A stretch of DNA of 64,000 nt from CAVUWL01 sp963700105 (GCA_963700105.1 CAVOWL010000004.1:806001-870000), one strand, 5' to 3'. Positions 50,217 to 58,505 are shown, counted from the stretch's first letter. The notes: generated by a model not told the origin, from the sequence alone. Program-made: numbers and translations.

Positions 50217-52810
50217 TCAAGCGCCACGCTGTGGCGACCCCGCATGTTGAGGGCGCTGAGGGTGATCGCCTTGGGCTGGACCCCTTCCTCGGGTGCGCCC
50301 AGCCTCAGCCTACGCTCCACCCCGGGCTCGAGGGAGAAGGCATCATCGGCGGGGATGAGCCCAGCGGCCGCGACGCGAAGACCGTAGACCAGCCTTCGGC
50401 TTCGCAGCGAGAGCTCTACGGCCCGATCGGAAATGCGGGCTGCGCTTGCCTCGATGCCGAGGCGCTCCGCTGACTCGATCTGGCCCGGCCTCCCCGCCGG
50501 CATGAAAACCGATTGTCCGATCAAGGCCGATTCCAGCTCAAGGCTCGCGACGATCAGGTCTTGGGCCGGGGGGCCGAAGCGATAGGCCCATGAGGCATCG
50601 GCGAACCTTCCCAACAGCGACTCGAGGTCGAACTCAAGCCCGCCGTGAGGGTCGAGGTTGAGCTCCTCCCGCACCTCTCCGACGGCTTGCTCGAAGTCGC
50701 GGTAAAGCGCAATCCGAAGCAGCGCACCCAGGGGCGCGGAGCCGTCGTTTGCAACGTGCACGTGAACCCCCGAGAGCCCCTCGTCGGTGATCCACACAGC
50801 GCTTGGAGCGAGGGCGCGGCGCAGGTGGTGATAGGCGCACTTCGGCCGCCCGTGATGATCGATCAGCCCCCAGCCCGCGCCGGGAAGTAGATCTTTCATC
50901 CACAAAACCAAGCCGCCCCCACAGGGAGATCGCTGGCGGCGCCACTCACCAAAGACCGCCGCCATCACCTCGCCCGAGACGGCCCTTGAGAGCTCCAGGT
51001 AGCGATCGTGGTCATAGCGGCGCAGCTCGCCCGGATCGACCCCGAAGAGCTGGCGCAGATAGTGATCGCGGACGTCATCAAAATCCCAACCGCTCCCCAC
51101 ATCGCGGGGGACCCCAGCCTTCCAGCGCGGGTGGTGCACGACGACATCGGCGGCTGCGCCCGGCAGGATTTCCTCGACTCCCGCCGGGTCGGGAACGTTG
51201 GCAAAGGCGAGGCACTCGGCGGCGAAGCGGACCCCGGCGCGGCGGGCGTCCTCAAGCGGGCGCCGGTAGCCGCCGACCCCGTAGTAGTTGGCAATGCCGC
51301 GGTCTGGACGAAAGGGGAAATCTCCACCGCAGGGGGCCGAGGGAATGTAGCTCGCGTCCACCTCCCCCTCCTTGATTAGCGTCGGCAGGAGCTGCCCGAA
51401 GAGCTCACCCCGACCGAGGTCGGGGTCGAGCCCCAGCATCGCGACCTGCTGCTCGACCTCGCTGTTACCGCAGAGCACCGCCAGGCTCGGTCTGCCCCCG
51501 ATCTCGCCCAGCACGGCCCTCGCCTCCGCCTCGACCGTCGCTCGAAACCGCTCCTCGGCGATCGGGTAATCGAGGTTGGCGAACATGAAGTCTTGCCAGA
51601 CCAAGATCCCCAGCTGATCGCAGAGGTCATGAAAGGCAGCGCTCTCATAGGCCGCCGTGCCGGGAATCCGCAGCATGTTCATGCCGGCGTCACAGGCGGC
51701 CTGAAGCGCGGCCTTCAGTGCCTCGGCGCTCGGGACCAGCCCGACCGGATCGATCGGCGTCCAGACGGCCCCGCGGGCGAAGACGCGGACCCCGTTCACG
51801 TGGAGGTCAAGACCATCGATGAGGGGGTCATGGCCGGGGTTGGGTCCAGGCCTCAGATCGCGGAAACCGACCCGCCCCGCATCCACCGCCACCTCCCCGG
51901 TGCCCGTCTGCAGCTGCAGCTGAACCTCATAAAGGGCGGGCTCGCCATGGGTGTGGGGCCACCAGCGCCTCACCCCGGGCACGATCACCTCACCCTCAAC
52001 GCTCACACCCTCCCCATCCGCCTCGATTGCGATCTGACCGTGGTGGTTTCCCGATCCACCGCTCAGCACCACCGTGGCAGCGCTCGGTCGGGCTCCGTCT
52101 AATCCCCGCAACGAGGCACGGATCGAGAGGACCCCGTCCTCGCCCTGGATCCGGGTCCTCAGTTGGAGCTCTTCGCAGACCAATTTCCTGCGCCGCTCCA
52201 ACCAAACCGGGCGCCAGGGCCCAACCGCCGCCGGTCCTGGAGCAAACCCGGGTGCGCGACCCAAGATCATGGTGCGAAAGAAGCGCAGGCCTCCGTCGAC
52301 CAGCTTTGTCCGCCAGCGGGCCCGGGGTTTGCGCGGAGCCTTGAGACGCGGCGCCAGCGCTCGGCAACAGATCGCCAGTTCATTTTCCGCTGCCCCAAGC
52401 AACCCACCGACATCGATCGCGTGGGGGGCAAACATCGTCTCGCTCTCAAGCAGAAGCGTCCCGTTCAGGTAGACCTCGGCGACCGTCGCGATGCCGCCCA
52501 GGCAAAGCAGAACTTCCTCGCCCCCACTCGGCGCCGCCGCGACGAATCGGGTTCGAAACCACCAGTCCGAGGCGTCGAGATCGACCGGTTCGCCCTGATC
52601 CCAGCGACCGCCATCACGAAGCGCCGCGGCGGCGGTCCCGGGGATCGAGAGGGCCAGCCAGCCGAGGTCCCCGAGCGAACCTGGGTCCGAATGGGAATCT
52701 GGCTCAGCGCACGCCGCCTCCCATCCCTCACAAAGCGGGACCTGCTCGTTGCCCTCAACGCGAACGCGCGCTGGCGTCAGCGAGGCGGGCCGAAAATCAT
52801 GCGAGCTCAT
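50213..52810 (-). CDS. GH2-family glycosidase-like protein (beta-mannosidase type)
   Basis: The 865-residue protein follows the beta-mannosidase layout: a galactose-binding-like N-terminal domain (WDQGEPVDLDASDWWFRTRF, AEVYLNGTLLLES), immunoglobulin-like domains and a TIM barrel. Both catalytic glutamates are in place: general acid/base in LCGNSEVEQQ (about 447) and nucleophile in RFAAECLAFANVPD (about 532). The barrel start reads GAVWTPIDPVGLVPS and GMNMLRIPGTAAYES. No signal peptide is seen, so it should act inside the cell. ATG 52810 is chosen because the longer frame (to 53086) is antisense-like filler; it overlaps the DUF1839 stop by 14 bases. Its presence here links sugar chemistry to carrier-bound amino acids. 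Confidence 0.85.
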   Translation of the reverse strand: MSSHDFRPASLTPARVRVEGNEQVPLCEGWEAACAEPDSHSDPGSLGDLGWLALSIPGTAAAALRDGGRWDQGEPVDLDASDWWFRTRFVAAAPSGGEEVLLCLGGIATVAEVYLNGTLLLESETMFAPHAIDVGGLLGAAENELAICCRALAPRLKAPRKPRARWRTKLVDGGLRFFRTMILGRAPGFAPGPAAVGPWRPVWLERRRKLVCEELQLRTRIQGEDGVLSIRASLRGLDGARPSAATVVLSGGSGNHHGQIAIEADGEGVSVEGEVIVPGVRRWWPHTHGEPALYEVQLQLQTGTGEVAVDAGRVGFRDLRPGPNPGHDPLIDGLDLHVNGVRVFARGAVWTPIDPVGLVPSAEALKAALQAACDAGMNMLRIPGTAAYESAAFHDLCDQLGILVWQDFMFANLDYPIAEERFRATVEAEARAVLGEIGGRPSLAVLCGNSEVEQQVAMLGLDPDLGRGELFGQLLPTLIKEGEVDASYIPSAPCGGDFPFRPDRGIANYYGVGGYRRPLEDARRAGVRFAAECLAFANVPDPAGVEEILPGAAADVVVHHPRWKAGVPRDVGSGWDFDDVRDHYLRQLFGVDPGELRRYDHDRYLELSRAVSGEVMAAVFGEWRRQRSPCGGGLVLWMKDLLPGAGWGLIDHHGRPKCAYHHLRRALAPSAVWITDEGLSGVHVHVANDGSAPLGALLRIALYRDFEQAVGEVREELNLDPHGGLEFDLESLLGRFADASWAYRFGPPAQDLIVASLELESALIGQSVFMPAGRPGQIESAERLGIEASAARISDRAVELSLRSRRLVYGLRVAAAGLIPADDAFSLEPGVERRLRLGAPEEGVQPKAITLSALNMRGRHSVALD

Positions 52811-53771
52811 GGTCAAGCTTTGCGAAGCTCTCCTCCCAGGCCGCAGCCAGGGCACTGATCGCCGGCTCCGGATCAAACTCGCGCCGGCGGGCGAGCTTAA
52901 ACGACAGCGTCTTACAGCCCTCGACGATTTCCTCCATCGCCGTCGCGGCGGCCTCGCCGCGGTCTCCCAGAACCCACCGCAGGTGGGAGGAGCCGACCTC
53001 AAAGGCGGAGCCGACCATCCGCACCGTGGCGAAGGCGTAGTCGTGGTAGGCGGCCGCGCCTTCATCCAAAAGGCGGGGCAGATCAAGCGCTAGCTGAGTG
53101 CCAAAGCGAAGAAATGGGTTTGAGTCCGGCCGCCTCGCGATGTTTTTAACCAGCATCTCGCGGGCAAGGCGGCGCAGCTCCTCGCCGCCAAGGCCGGGGC
53201 CCGCGTCGAGGCGCACCAGCTCGGTGTAGGGGGGCAGGACGTCCGCGGAGAACTCGCGACCAAGGCGAAATACACCGCGGTAGTCCTCAGCGCTCAGCTC
53301 GAAATATCCAGGCCCGTGGAAATATCGCAGCAGCTGTGCCCCGGGATCGATTGCCTCGGCGACGACGGAGCTCTTGACGTGCGCCTTTCGGTAGCTGGTC
53401 GCCGCGGTGTCGGGCAGATACCAGGAGTCCAGCTCGATGATCAGCGTCCGGCCCAGCTCAATCTGCTCGGCGACCTGCTCGGGCAACGGTCGATAGGGCT
53501 GCATCTCGTGGATGTCGATTCCGTATAGGGCCTCGACATCCTCGGGGCGGGGCTTAAAGAAGGTCCATTGATCTCCCTCAAAATCTACTGCCAGGACGCA
53601 GCCCAACATTGCCAGCGGCTCATCGCCGCGGGCATGAACGAACTCGATCAGGATGTCGGTGTAGCAGTTGGTCTCAACGTAGACACGATCGGTTGCGTGC
53701 AGGGCGTGGGGCTGGTAGGCAGCCGGATCCAGGTCGAGCAGGCTCCTCAAGCCGGCGCTGGTCAAGCTCAT
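52797..53771 (-). CDS. DUF1839-family protein
   Basis: The 324-residue product matches the DUF1839 pattern: DRVYVETNCYTDILIEFVHA, CVLAVDFEGDQWTFFKP, LYGIDIHEMQPYRPLPEQV, LIIELDSWYLPDTAATSYRK, then HVKSSVVAEAIDPGAQLLRY and FHGPGYFELSAEDYRGVF. The conserved Cys near the N terminus (NCYTD) and the ELDSWYLPDT stretch look like an active-site groove, but no enzyme activity is established. DUF1839 genes are known neighbours of amino acid:[carrier protein] ligases, as here, with a four-base overlap (ATGA). I infer it uses the aminoacylated carrier protein, perhaps as a transferase. The longer frame from 53876 is not needed. Confidence 0.8.
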   Translation of the reverse strand: MSLTSAGLRSLLDLDPAAYQPHALHATDRVYVETNCYTDILIEFVHARGDEPLAMLGCVLAVDFEGDQWTFFKPRPEDVEALYGIDIHEMQPYRPLPEQVAEQIELGRTLIIELDSWYLPDTAATSYRKAHVKSSVVAEAIDPGAQLLRYFHGPGYFELSAEDYRGVFRLGREFSADVLPPYTELVRLDAGPGLGGEELRRLAREMLVKNIARRPDSNPFLRFGTQLALDLPRLLDEGAAAYHDYAFATVRMVGSAFEVGSSHLRWVLGDRGEAAATAMEEIVEGCKTLSFKLARRREFDPEPAISALAAAWEESFAKLDHELA

Positions 53772-54703
53772 AGCAGCCCCAGCTCCTCCCTCACCGCACT
53801 CGGCCAGGCCTCGATCAGGAGCCCGTGCTCGCGCAACAGAGCCAGGGCAATCCGCTCCAGCCCAAATCCCAAACAAGCGGTGTGTGCAACCAGACCGCCA
53901 TCTTGCATTTCGATCCCGTAGGTCTCGCTGAAATGGGTCTGGTGGTAATTGAACGAGGCGACCGCGGTCGGCTCTGGACCAGCGATCTGGACGACGACCT
54001 CAAACTTGAGCTCCTGAGAGCGCTGGCTGCGGGCGAGGAGGCGACCGCTGCGGCCGAAGAAGGGGTCGTTGGCGACGTCGAAGCTGGCCTCAAGGCCGAC
54101 CGAGTGAAGCAACTCGAGCGAGCGATCCCGCCAGGAGTCGCGCCACAGCGCGACCGTCTCTGGCTCACCGATCCGCACGATCTCGCGCTGATGGAACACC
54201 TGCAGGCGAGCCGGATCGCCCGATGGCTCGTGCCGAAAGACGTAGGAGCCGCCAGCGTCAACCGTGACCCCGCCCGCGGCGAGCGGCCCCCGCGCCCCAA
54301 CCACCGGGTAGACCGGGTAGCAGGCGGCCGGCGTCAGCGCCAAGTCGGTCATCTCCTGAAACTCACTCCAATTCTCGTGGTGAGCGGCTCGCTCCTCCTG
54401 CAACGCCGCCTCATCCTCATCGCCCTCGAAGGCAAAGACCGAGCCCGCCAGATGAGGAAAAGACTTCAGATACCCGATCTCCTCGATCTGCTTGCGTGGA
54501 AGCAGCGGTGGGAAGGCGATCCGCTCGGGGCTATCGACCGCGGCCGCCTCGGTGATGATCGCATCAAAGCCGCGCCGCACCCGCTCAAAGTCCTCGCTTC
54601 GCCCGTAGACACCGGGCACACCGCTATCGACCAGCATGCCGCTGTTTAGGAGTTCGCCGAGAAACTCCGTCTGCTCCGGGGTCCCGGGACGGAACTCGGC
54701 CAT
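53768..54703 (-). CDS. Amino acid:[carrier protein] ligase (seryl-tRNA synthetase-like, class II)
   Basis: The 311-residue protein keeps the class II catalytic core but has no N-terminal tRNA-binding arm. Motif 2 is FRHEPS with RLQVFHQRE, and motif 3 is GFGLERIALALL. The three zinc ligands known from characterised members, Cys, Glu and Cys, are seen as C128 (TPAACYP), E174 (HQREIV) and C277 (AHTACLG), with almost the same spacing. Such enzymes adenylate a small amino acid and load it onto the phosphopantetheine of a small carrier protein instead of tRNA. The carrier is encoded two genes upstream, and AcpS to charge it lies just before that. The substrate amino acid (glycine or alanine are usual) cannot be read from sequence. 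Confidence 0.88.
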   Translation of the reverse strand: MAEFRPGTPEQTEFLGELLNSGMLVDSGVPGVYGRSEDFERVRRGFDAIITEAAAVDSPERIAFPPLLPRKQIEEIGYLKSFPHLAGSVFAFEGDEDEAALQEERAAHHENWSEFQEMTDLALTPAACYPVYPVVGARGPLAAGGVTVDAGGSYVFRHEPSGDPARLQVFHQREIVRIGEPETVALWRDSWRDRSLELLHSVGLEASFDVANDPFFGRSGRLLARSQRSQELKFEVVVQIAGPEPTAVASFNYHQTHFSETYGIEMQDGGLVAHTACLGFGLERIALALLREHGLLIEAWPSAVREELGLL

Positions 54704-54706
54704 GCC

Positions 54707-55879
54707 TCAGACCTCCTTGGCGATCAGCAACAGACTGGCATCCGTCTTGTGGATGCGCTCGTTGGCGACCATCAGGCAGGCCGACATCGAGTCACGCAGG
54801 TGGCGCCCGACGCTAAACGGCGTGTCGTTCTTATAGCCGACGATGCCGCAGACGCCGAGCGCTCCCTGGCAGACCCGGGGGGCCTGCTCGGAGGCGGCGA
54901 GCTTGAGGTTGTTGAAGCGCAGGATCATTGCCAGCTCGGAGAGTCGCGAGCGATCATCGGCGGCGTCGCAGAACTCGCGCAGCGCCAGCGAAACCTCGGC
55001 ACGAAGCAACGAGAGTTCGCTCATCAGCTCCGAGAGGCGGATCGCCGCGGGCAGGGGCTCGCCCGGCTTGCGCTTCGCCGCGGCGCGAACGAAGGCGCGG
55101 GCGCGGTCAAAGGCATCGGTGGCGACCCCGAGCCAAACGTGAGACCAGAGAATGTGAGAAATCGGGGTCATCGACTCGCTGGAGATCTCTGAAAATGGGG
55201 TTCCCATCACCTGCTCCACGGGGAACTCGGCGCTGGCGATGAACCCGGGCGAGCAGGTGCCGCGCATCCCGAGTGGATCCCAGCTTCCCTGCGGCTCAAG
55301 CTTCATCTGATCGCTGCGAGTCAGAACCAGCACCTGATCGCCGGGCTCAGCATCGGGGGCGCGGCGAAGCGTGGTCAAAAACGCATCTGCGTAGCCACCG
55401 TAGGAGACGGTCGGCGCCTGCTTTTCGAAACTGACGATGCCGTCGGCCGGCTCAGAGACAGCGGCCACCGACTTGCCCATGTCGCCGCCGGTTCCAACCT
55501 CCGAGGTGATCGAGGCTATTAGCCGCTGCTCGGCGGCGACCTCGCCCAGGTAGTCCTCAAACCAGGGAGAATCGCCTAGGTGTCGAACCATGCAGGCGAC
55601 CTGGATCTGGTGCATTGCAAAGACCATTCCGGTTGCCCCGCAGCGGCGGCCCAGCTCAAAACAGCCCTCAGCGATCGCCCCGAGGCTTGCATCAGCGCCG
55701 CCGAGTCGTGCGGGCACTAGCGCCGAGAAGGCCCCGGCCTCCCGCAGGGCGTCAACCGCCTCTTGCGGAAACCGGGCCTGGCGATCGACCTCATCGGCAT
55801 TGGGCGCCGCGATATCAACGGCGATCTGGCGGATGGTGGCCAACAGTTCCTGATCCTTGCTTGCTACCGCGACGTTCAT
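54707..55879 (-). CDS. Acyl-CoA-dehydrogenase-like flavoprotein of the carrier-protein operon
   Basis: The 390-residue product follows the acyl-CoA dehydrogenase fold: AFSALVPARLGGADASLGAI, LIASITSEVGTGGDMGKSVA, WDPLGMRGTCSPGF and CGIVGYKNDTPFSVGRHLRD. After HLRD, where most family members have an Ile-Tyr-Glu-Gly-Thr segment with the catalytic Glu, this protein reads SMSACLMVANERIH, so that Glu appears to be replaced. It may use another base, work as an oxidase or monooxygenase, or act on a carrier-bound aminoacyl group. It overlaps the carrier protein gene by four bases and ends three bases before the ligase start, so all act together. Confidence 0.82.
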   Translation of the reverse strand: MNVAVASKDQELLATIRQIAVDIAAPNADEVDRQARFPQEAVDALREAGAFSALVPARLGGADASLGAIAEGCFELGRRCGATGMVFAMHQIQVACMVRHLGDSPWFEDYLGEVAAEQRLIASITSEVGTGGDMGKSVAAVSEPADGIVSFEKQAPTVSYGGYADAFLTTLRRAPDAEPGDQVLVLTRSDQMKLEPQGSWDPLGMRGTCSPGFIASAEFPVEQVMGTPFSEISSESMTPISHILWSHVWLGVATDAFDRARAFVRAAAKRKPGEPLPAAIRLSELMSELSLLRAEVSLALREFCDAADDRSRLSELAMILRFNNLKLAASEQAPRVCQGALGVCGIVGYKNDTPFSVGRHLRDSMSACLMVANERIHKTDASLLLIAKEV

Positions 55880-56121
55880 ACAGTTGCTCCCCTCACTTCT
55901 TCGAGCGCCGCGGCGATTGAGTCGACGCTCTCAAAGACGCTCCGCTTCAGCATCGAGTCGAGAAATTCGACGTCAAAAGTATCCTCCAGCGCGATCATTA
56001 CGTTGACGCTGGCGTGCGAGGTCATGCCCGCCTGGTAGAGGTCGGCGTGGTCATCGAGCGTCTCAATGTCCACGGGGAGCTGCCCATGCTCCTTGATGAC
56101 TTTTCGGATCTGTTCCTTCAT
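55876..56121 (-). CDS. Aminoacyl carrier protein (ACP-like)
   Basis: The 81-residue protein is an acidic ACP fold: a first helix (MKEQIRKVIKEHG), LYQAGMTSHASVNVMIALED with the phosphopantetheine serine at S35, then TFDVEFLDSMLKRSVFESVD and a last helix (SIAAALEEVR). The GMTSHASV attachment site differs from the usual DSL motif and matches carrier proteins paired with amino acid:[carrier protein] ligases. It would carry the activated amino acid as a thioester. It lies 73 bases after AcpS and overlaps the acyl-CoA-dehydrogenase-like gene by four bases. Confidence 0.88.
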   Translation of the reverse strand: MKEQIRKVIKEHGQLPVDIETLDDHADLYQAGMTSHASVNVMIALEDTFDVEFLDSMLKRSVFESVDSIAAALEEVRGATV

Positions 56122-56194
56122 GTCCGCCCCAGAGATCGTCCGCTGGCCGCCCAGACTTTAGCCAGGGCCGCCGCGGTGCACCCGGGGGTCCAGC

Positions 56195-56584
56195 CTACGC
56201 CGCCACGACAACGGCTGCAGCGAAACCGGCCTCGTGGGTGAGGCTTATCGCCAGCTCCTTGATCCCGGCCTGATCGGCCAATTCGGCCACCTTTCCCGAG
56301 ATCTCGAGCTCGATTCGACCCGACCGCGCCCGACGCACCTCGATGTCGGTCAGCGAGACCCCATCCTCGCTGCCGGGTATCGCCTTGATCGTTGCCTCCT
56401 TGGCGGCGAAGCGGGCAGCCACCCGCTCGGCTTCTACCTCGCCGTTTTGACCGCGGCAATCGTCGATCTCAGCCGCCGTGTAGACCCGCTCCAAATAGTG
56501 CTCGCCGTGAGCACTGCGCAGTACCTGCTCCACGGTTTGCACCGCGACCAGGTCAAGTCCAACCCGAAGCGCCATCGCTGCCAA
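56195..56584 (-). CDS. acpS: Holo-[carrier protein] synthase (AcpS type)
   Basis: The 129-residue product has the AcpS signature: LRVGLDLVAVQTVEQVL (metal-binding Asp), YTAAEIDDC, then ERVAARFAAKEATIKAIPGS with the F-x-x-K-E-A core, and LSLTH-like LAISLTHEAGFAAAV. It transfers the phosphopantetheine arm from CoA to carrier proteins. The start may be ATG 56584 or 56575. As the first gene of the operon, 73 bases before the carrier protein gene, it may serve this carrier specifically or be the general cell enzyme. It is divergent from the TylF-like methyltransferase. Confidence 0.85.
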   Translation of the reverse strand: MAAMALRVGLDLVAVQTVEQVLRSAHGEHYLERVYTAAEIDDCRGQNGEVEAERVAARFAAKEATIKAIPGSEDGVSLTDIEVRRARSGRIELEISGKVAELADQAGIKELAISLTHEAGFAAAVVVAA

Positions 56585-56619
56585 GCTTATTCACCGAGCG
56601 GCCGTTTAGGATCCAGGCG

Positions 56620-57363
56620 ATGAAGCGCCCCTTTGGCAATCTGAGCAACAACGAGATCCTCGATTCGATCGCATCCTCACGCCTGGCGCGAGCGCTGTCT
56701 CCGCTCAGCCTGGTGGTGAAACGAAACGCGCTGCTCTCACTTAGCTATGAGAACACGAAGATCCTGACCCTCGCCTTCGCCTACGCCCGATCGGAGGCAA
56801 TCGAGGGTGATTACGCGGAGTTCGGGGTCTGGACGGGACGCACCTTCGTTGAAGCCTGGCGGGTTGCCAAGGCATTCCCCGGCCCCTTCCGGCGCTTTTT
56901 GGCCTTTGATTCCTTTCAGGGGCTACCCGAGGTCGATGGCGAGGATGCAACAGGGCGCTTTGCAACGGGGGAGTTCAGCGCCGATCGCAAGAACTTCGAA
57001 GCCCGGCTGCGCCGCGCCCGGATCCCCGCAGAGCAGGTCCATATCGTCGAGGGTTTCTTCGATCAGACGCTCACCCAAGAGGCGGGCGCTGCGGTTGATC
57101 CCGTCGCGATCGCCTGGGTTGATTGCGACCTTTATTCCTCAACGGTTCCGGTTCTTGACTACCTCACCCCACGGCTCTCCCAGGGCGCTGTGCTGCTCTT
57201 TGACGATTGGTTCTGCTTCAAAGGCGATGCCGAAAAGGGCGAGGCGAAGGCCTGCGCGGAGTGGCTTGAGCGCAATCCCCAGATCAGCCTGGTGCCGTGG
57301 CGACAGTACAACTGGGCCAGCCAGGCATTTCTGGTCCGACGCAGCGACCGCCCAGCCGAGTGA
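56620..57363 (+). CDS. TylF/MycF-type O-methyltransferase
   Basis: The 247-residue product shows GDYAEFGVWTGRTFVEAWRV, FLAFDSFQGLPEVDGEDATG, FSADRKNFEARLRRA, IVEGFFDQTL, and the metal site in AWVDCDLYSSTVPVLDYL with VLLFDDWF. TylF and MycF methylate sugar hydroxyls on macrolides; relatives in other bacteria act on surface sugars. ATG 56620 is taken although the frame opens earlier. It is divergent from the carrier-protein operon (35 bases from the acpS start), so it may share regulation and methylate the same product. A remnant of the pckG 3' end lies directly after it. Confidence 0.8.
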   Translation: MKRPFGNLSNNEILDSIASSRLARALSPLSLVVKRNALLSLSYENTKILTLAFAYARSEAIEGDYAEFGVWTGRTFVEAWRVAKAFPGPFRRFLAFDSFQGLPEVDGEDATGRFATGEFSADRKNFEARLRRARIPAEQVHIVEGFFDQTLTQEAGAAVDPVAIAWVDCDLYSSTVPVLDYLTPRLSQGAVLLFDDWFCFKGDAEKGEAKACAEWLERNPQISLVPWRQYNWASQAFLVRRSDRPAE

Positions 57364-57412
57364 GCCGCGCCACAGGCTGAGGCCGCCAGCCGCCGAGACG
57401 CGCCTGCAAGGC

Positions 57413-57518
57413 CCCCAGCTGGACTTGGACCGGCGCCGGAAGCTTGTCTTCAAACCCACCAGATGCGCTTTGATGAGCTGGGTCGCCTGCTTGGCCACCG
57501 GCTCTTCGTCCGCGCAGA
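57413..57518 (-). pseudogene. Decayed copy of the pckG 3' end
   Basis: This stretch aligns with 59547-59650 inside the intact pckG gene in the same orientation. Shared blocks include CCCCAGCTG, CCGGAAG, CCAGATGC, GCTTGGCCAC and GCTCTTCGTC. In protein terms DEEPVAKQ here matches DEELVAKQ in pckG. Indels and substitutions elsewhere show decay. It lies just after the TylF-like gene and marks the far border of the toxin-antitoxin island. Confidence 0.65.
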
Positions 57519-57543
57519 CACGACCGTCCTCGACTGAGCGATG

Positions 57544-57562
57544 GCAAGGGAGCATCCCTTGC
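57544..57562. other. Hairpin upstream of the toxin-antitoxin operon
   Basis: GCAAGGGA (57544-57551) and TCCCTTGC (57555-57562) form a perfect eight-base stem with a three-base loop GCA. No T run follows. It may be part of the regulatory region or a leftover border sequence. Confidence 0.35.
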
Positions 57563-57590
57563 GCCATTCGCACCGACCATTCCGATCACA

Positions 57591-57608
57591 TGTATCACTC
57601 GTGATACA
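57591..57608. promoter_or_regulatory. Palindromic operator of the antitoxin operon
   Basis: TGTATCACTCGTGATACA is a perfect inverted repeat (arms of eight, spacer TC) ending nine bases before the antitoxin ATG. Phd/YefM-type antitoxins bind such palindromes to repress their own operon, so this is the likely autoregulatory site. Confidence 0.7.
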
Positions 57609-57616
57609 GTGGGGGA

Positions 57617-57853
57617 ATGGCCAAGGTCAGCACTCGTGATCTGCGAAACCACGGGGGCGAGGTAATCGACCGCGCCACACGCGGAGAGCAAATCACGATC
57701 ACCCGCTCGGGAAGACCGGTGGCCGAGCTGCGGGCGCTTTCCCGGCCCCCACTCCCCGCCGAGGCTCTCCTGGACCGCTGGCGCCGGCTGCCCGCCGTGG
57801 ACCCGGTCGGCCTGCGCACCGACATCGATCGACTACTCGAGGCGAGCCTTTGA
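57617..57853 (+). CDS. Phd/YefM-type antitoxin
   Basis: The 78-residue product starts MAKVSTRDLRNHGGEVIDRA and continues TRGEQITITRSGRPVAELRA, the standard Phd/YefM DNA-binding fold, with a C-terminal tail that would wrap the toxin. ATG 57617 follows a GGGGG run one base before it and the palindromic operator. Its TGA overlaps the toxin TTG start by four bases (TTGA), typical of a toxin-antitoxin pair. It should neutralise the PIN toxin and repress the operon. Confidence 0.88.
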   Translation: MAKVSTRDLRNHGGEVIDRATRGEQITITRSGRPVAELRALSRPPLPAEALLDRWRRLPAVDPVGLRTDIDRLLEASL

Positions 57854-58314
57854 GCAACGCATCCCCCACCACCGCGCAGCCGCCATCTCTGCGTGGAATC
57901 CTCGACACCTCTACGGTGATCCTGTTGCAGCGCCTCACCGACCCGACAGCCTTACCCGCCGAACCATTGATCACCGCCGTGACCCTCGCCGAGCTCGCAG
58001 TCGGCTCGCTCCTAGCCGCTGAGGAGAGCGAGCGCGCCGCGCGCCAGGCCCACCTCCAACAGGCCGAGGTTGACTTCGACCCGCTCCCCTTCGACGCCGG
58101 CGCCGCCCGCGCCTTCGCCGGAGTCACCGCCTCACTGCGGCGCTCCGGGCGCAAGGCCGGCGCGCGAGCCTACGACGCGATGATCGCCGCGACGGCGCTC
58201 TCCAACGACCTGCCTCTCTACACATCTAACCCGCGCGATTTCAGCGGCATCGATGGGCTCGAGGTAGTCGCCGTCGCCGATGCCCATATCCCAATGCACG
58301 GCGACACGACTTGA
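57850..58314 (+). CDS. VapC-type PIN-domain toxin
   Basis: The 154-residue product has the PIN pattern: GILDTSTVILLQRLTDP (first acidic residue), LITAVTLAELAVGSLLA (the Glu), then KAGARAYDAMIAATALSNDL (third acidic residue) and LPLYTSNPRDFSGIDGLEVV. PIN toxins cut RNA, often tRNA or rRNA. The protein starts at TTG 57850, overlapping the antitoxin stop. The first 14 residues before RGILDTS are extra and Pro/Ser-rich. It is the first module in the island between the two pckG 3' ends. Confidence 0.87.
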   Translation: MSNASPTTAQPPSLRGILDTSTVILLQRLTDPTALPAEPLITAVTLAELAVGSLLAAEESERAARQAHLQQAEVDFDPLPFDAGAARAFAGVTASLRRSGRKAGARAYDAMIAATALSNDLPLYTSNPRDFSGIDGLEVVAVADAHIPMHGDTT

Positions 58315-58505
58315 TCGTTGGGGCCAAGTAACGTCGCATCAAAGGTGAAGGCCCGCTCTCGACCCGGATTCCGACTTTTAGGCGAAGGGACGGGCTTTCG
58401 GTCCCGCCCGTGTGATCGGCAGGTACGTGGTGCTCCCGGTGCAGCTTGATTCCCGTTTGAGATTGCTGAGTCAGATTCGGGTGGCCGGATCGCTAACCTC
58501 AACCC

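Noticed and set aside
52811..53086. N-terminal extension of the GH2-like frame
   Set aside because: It is antisense-like filler over the DUF1839 gene. ATG 52810 gives the expected glycosidase N terminus.
57364..57616. Possible small gene between the TylF-like gene and the antitoxin
   Set aside because: The open minus-strand frames follow the decayed pckG copy and then unrelated sequence, with no start site. Treated as a gene remnant.
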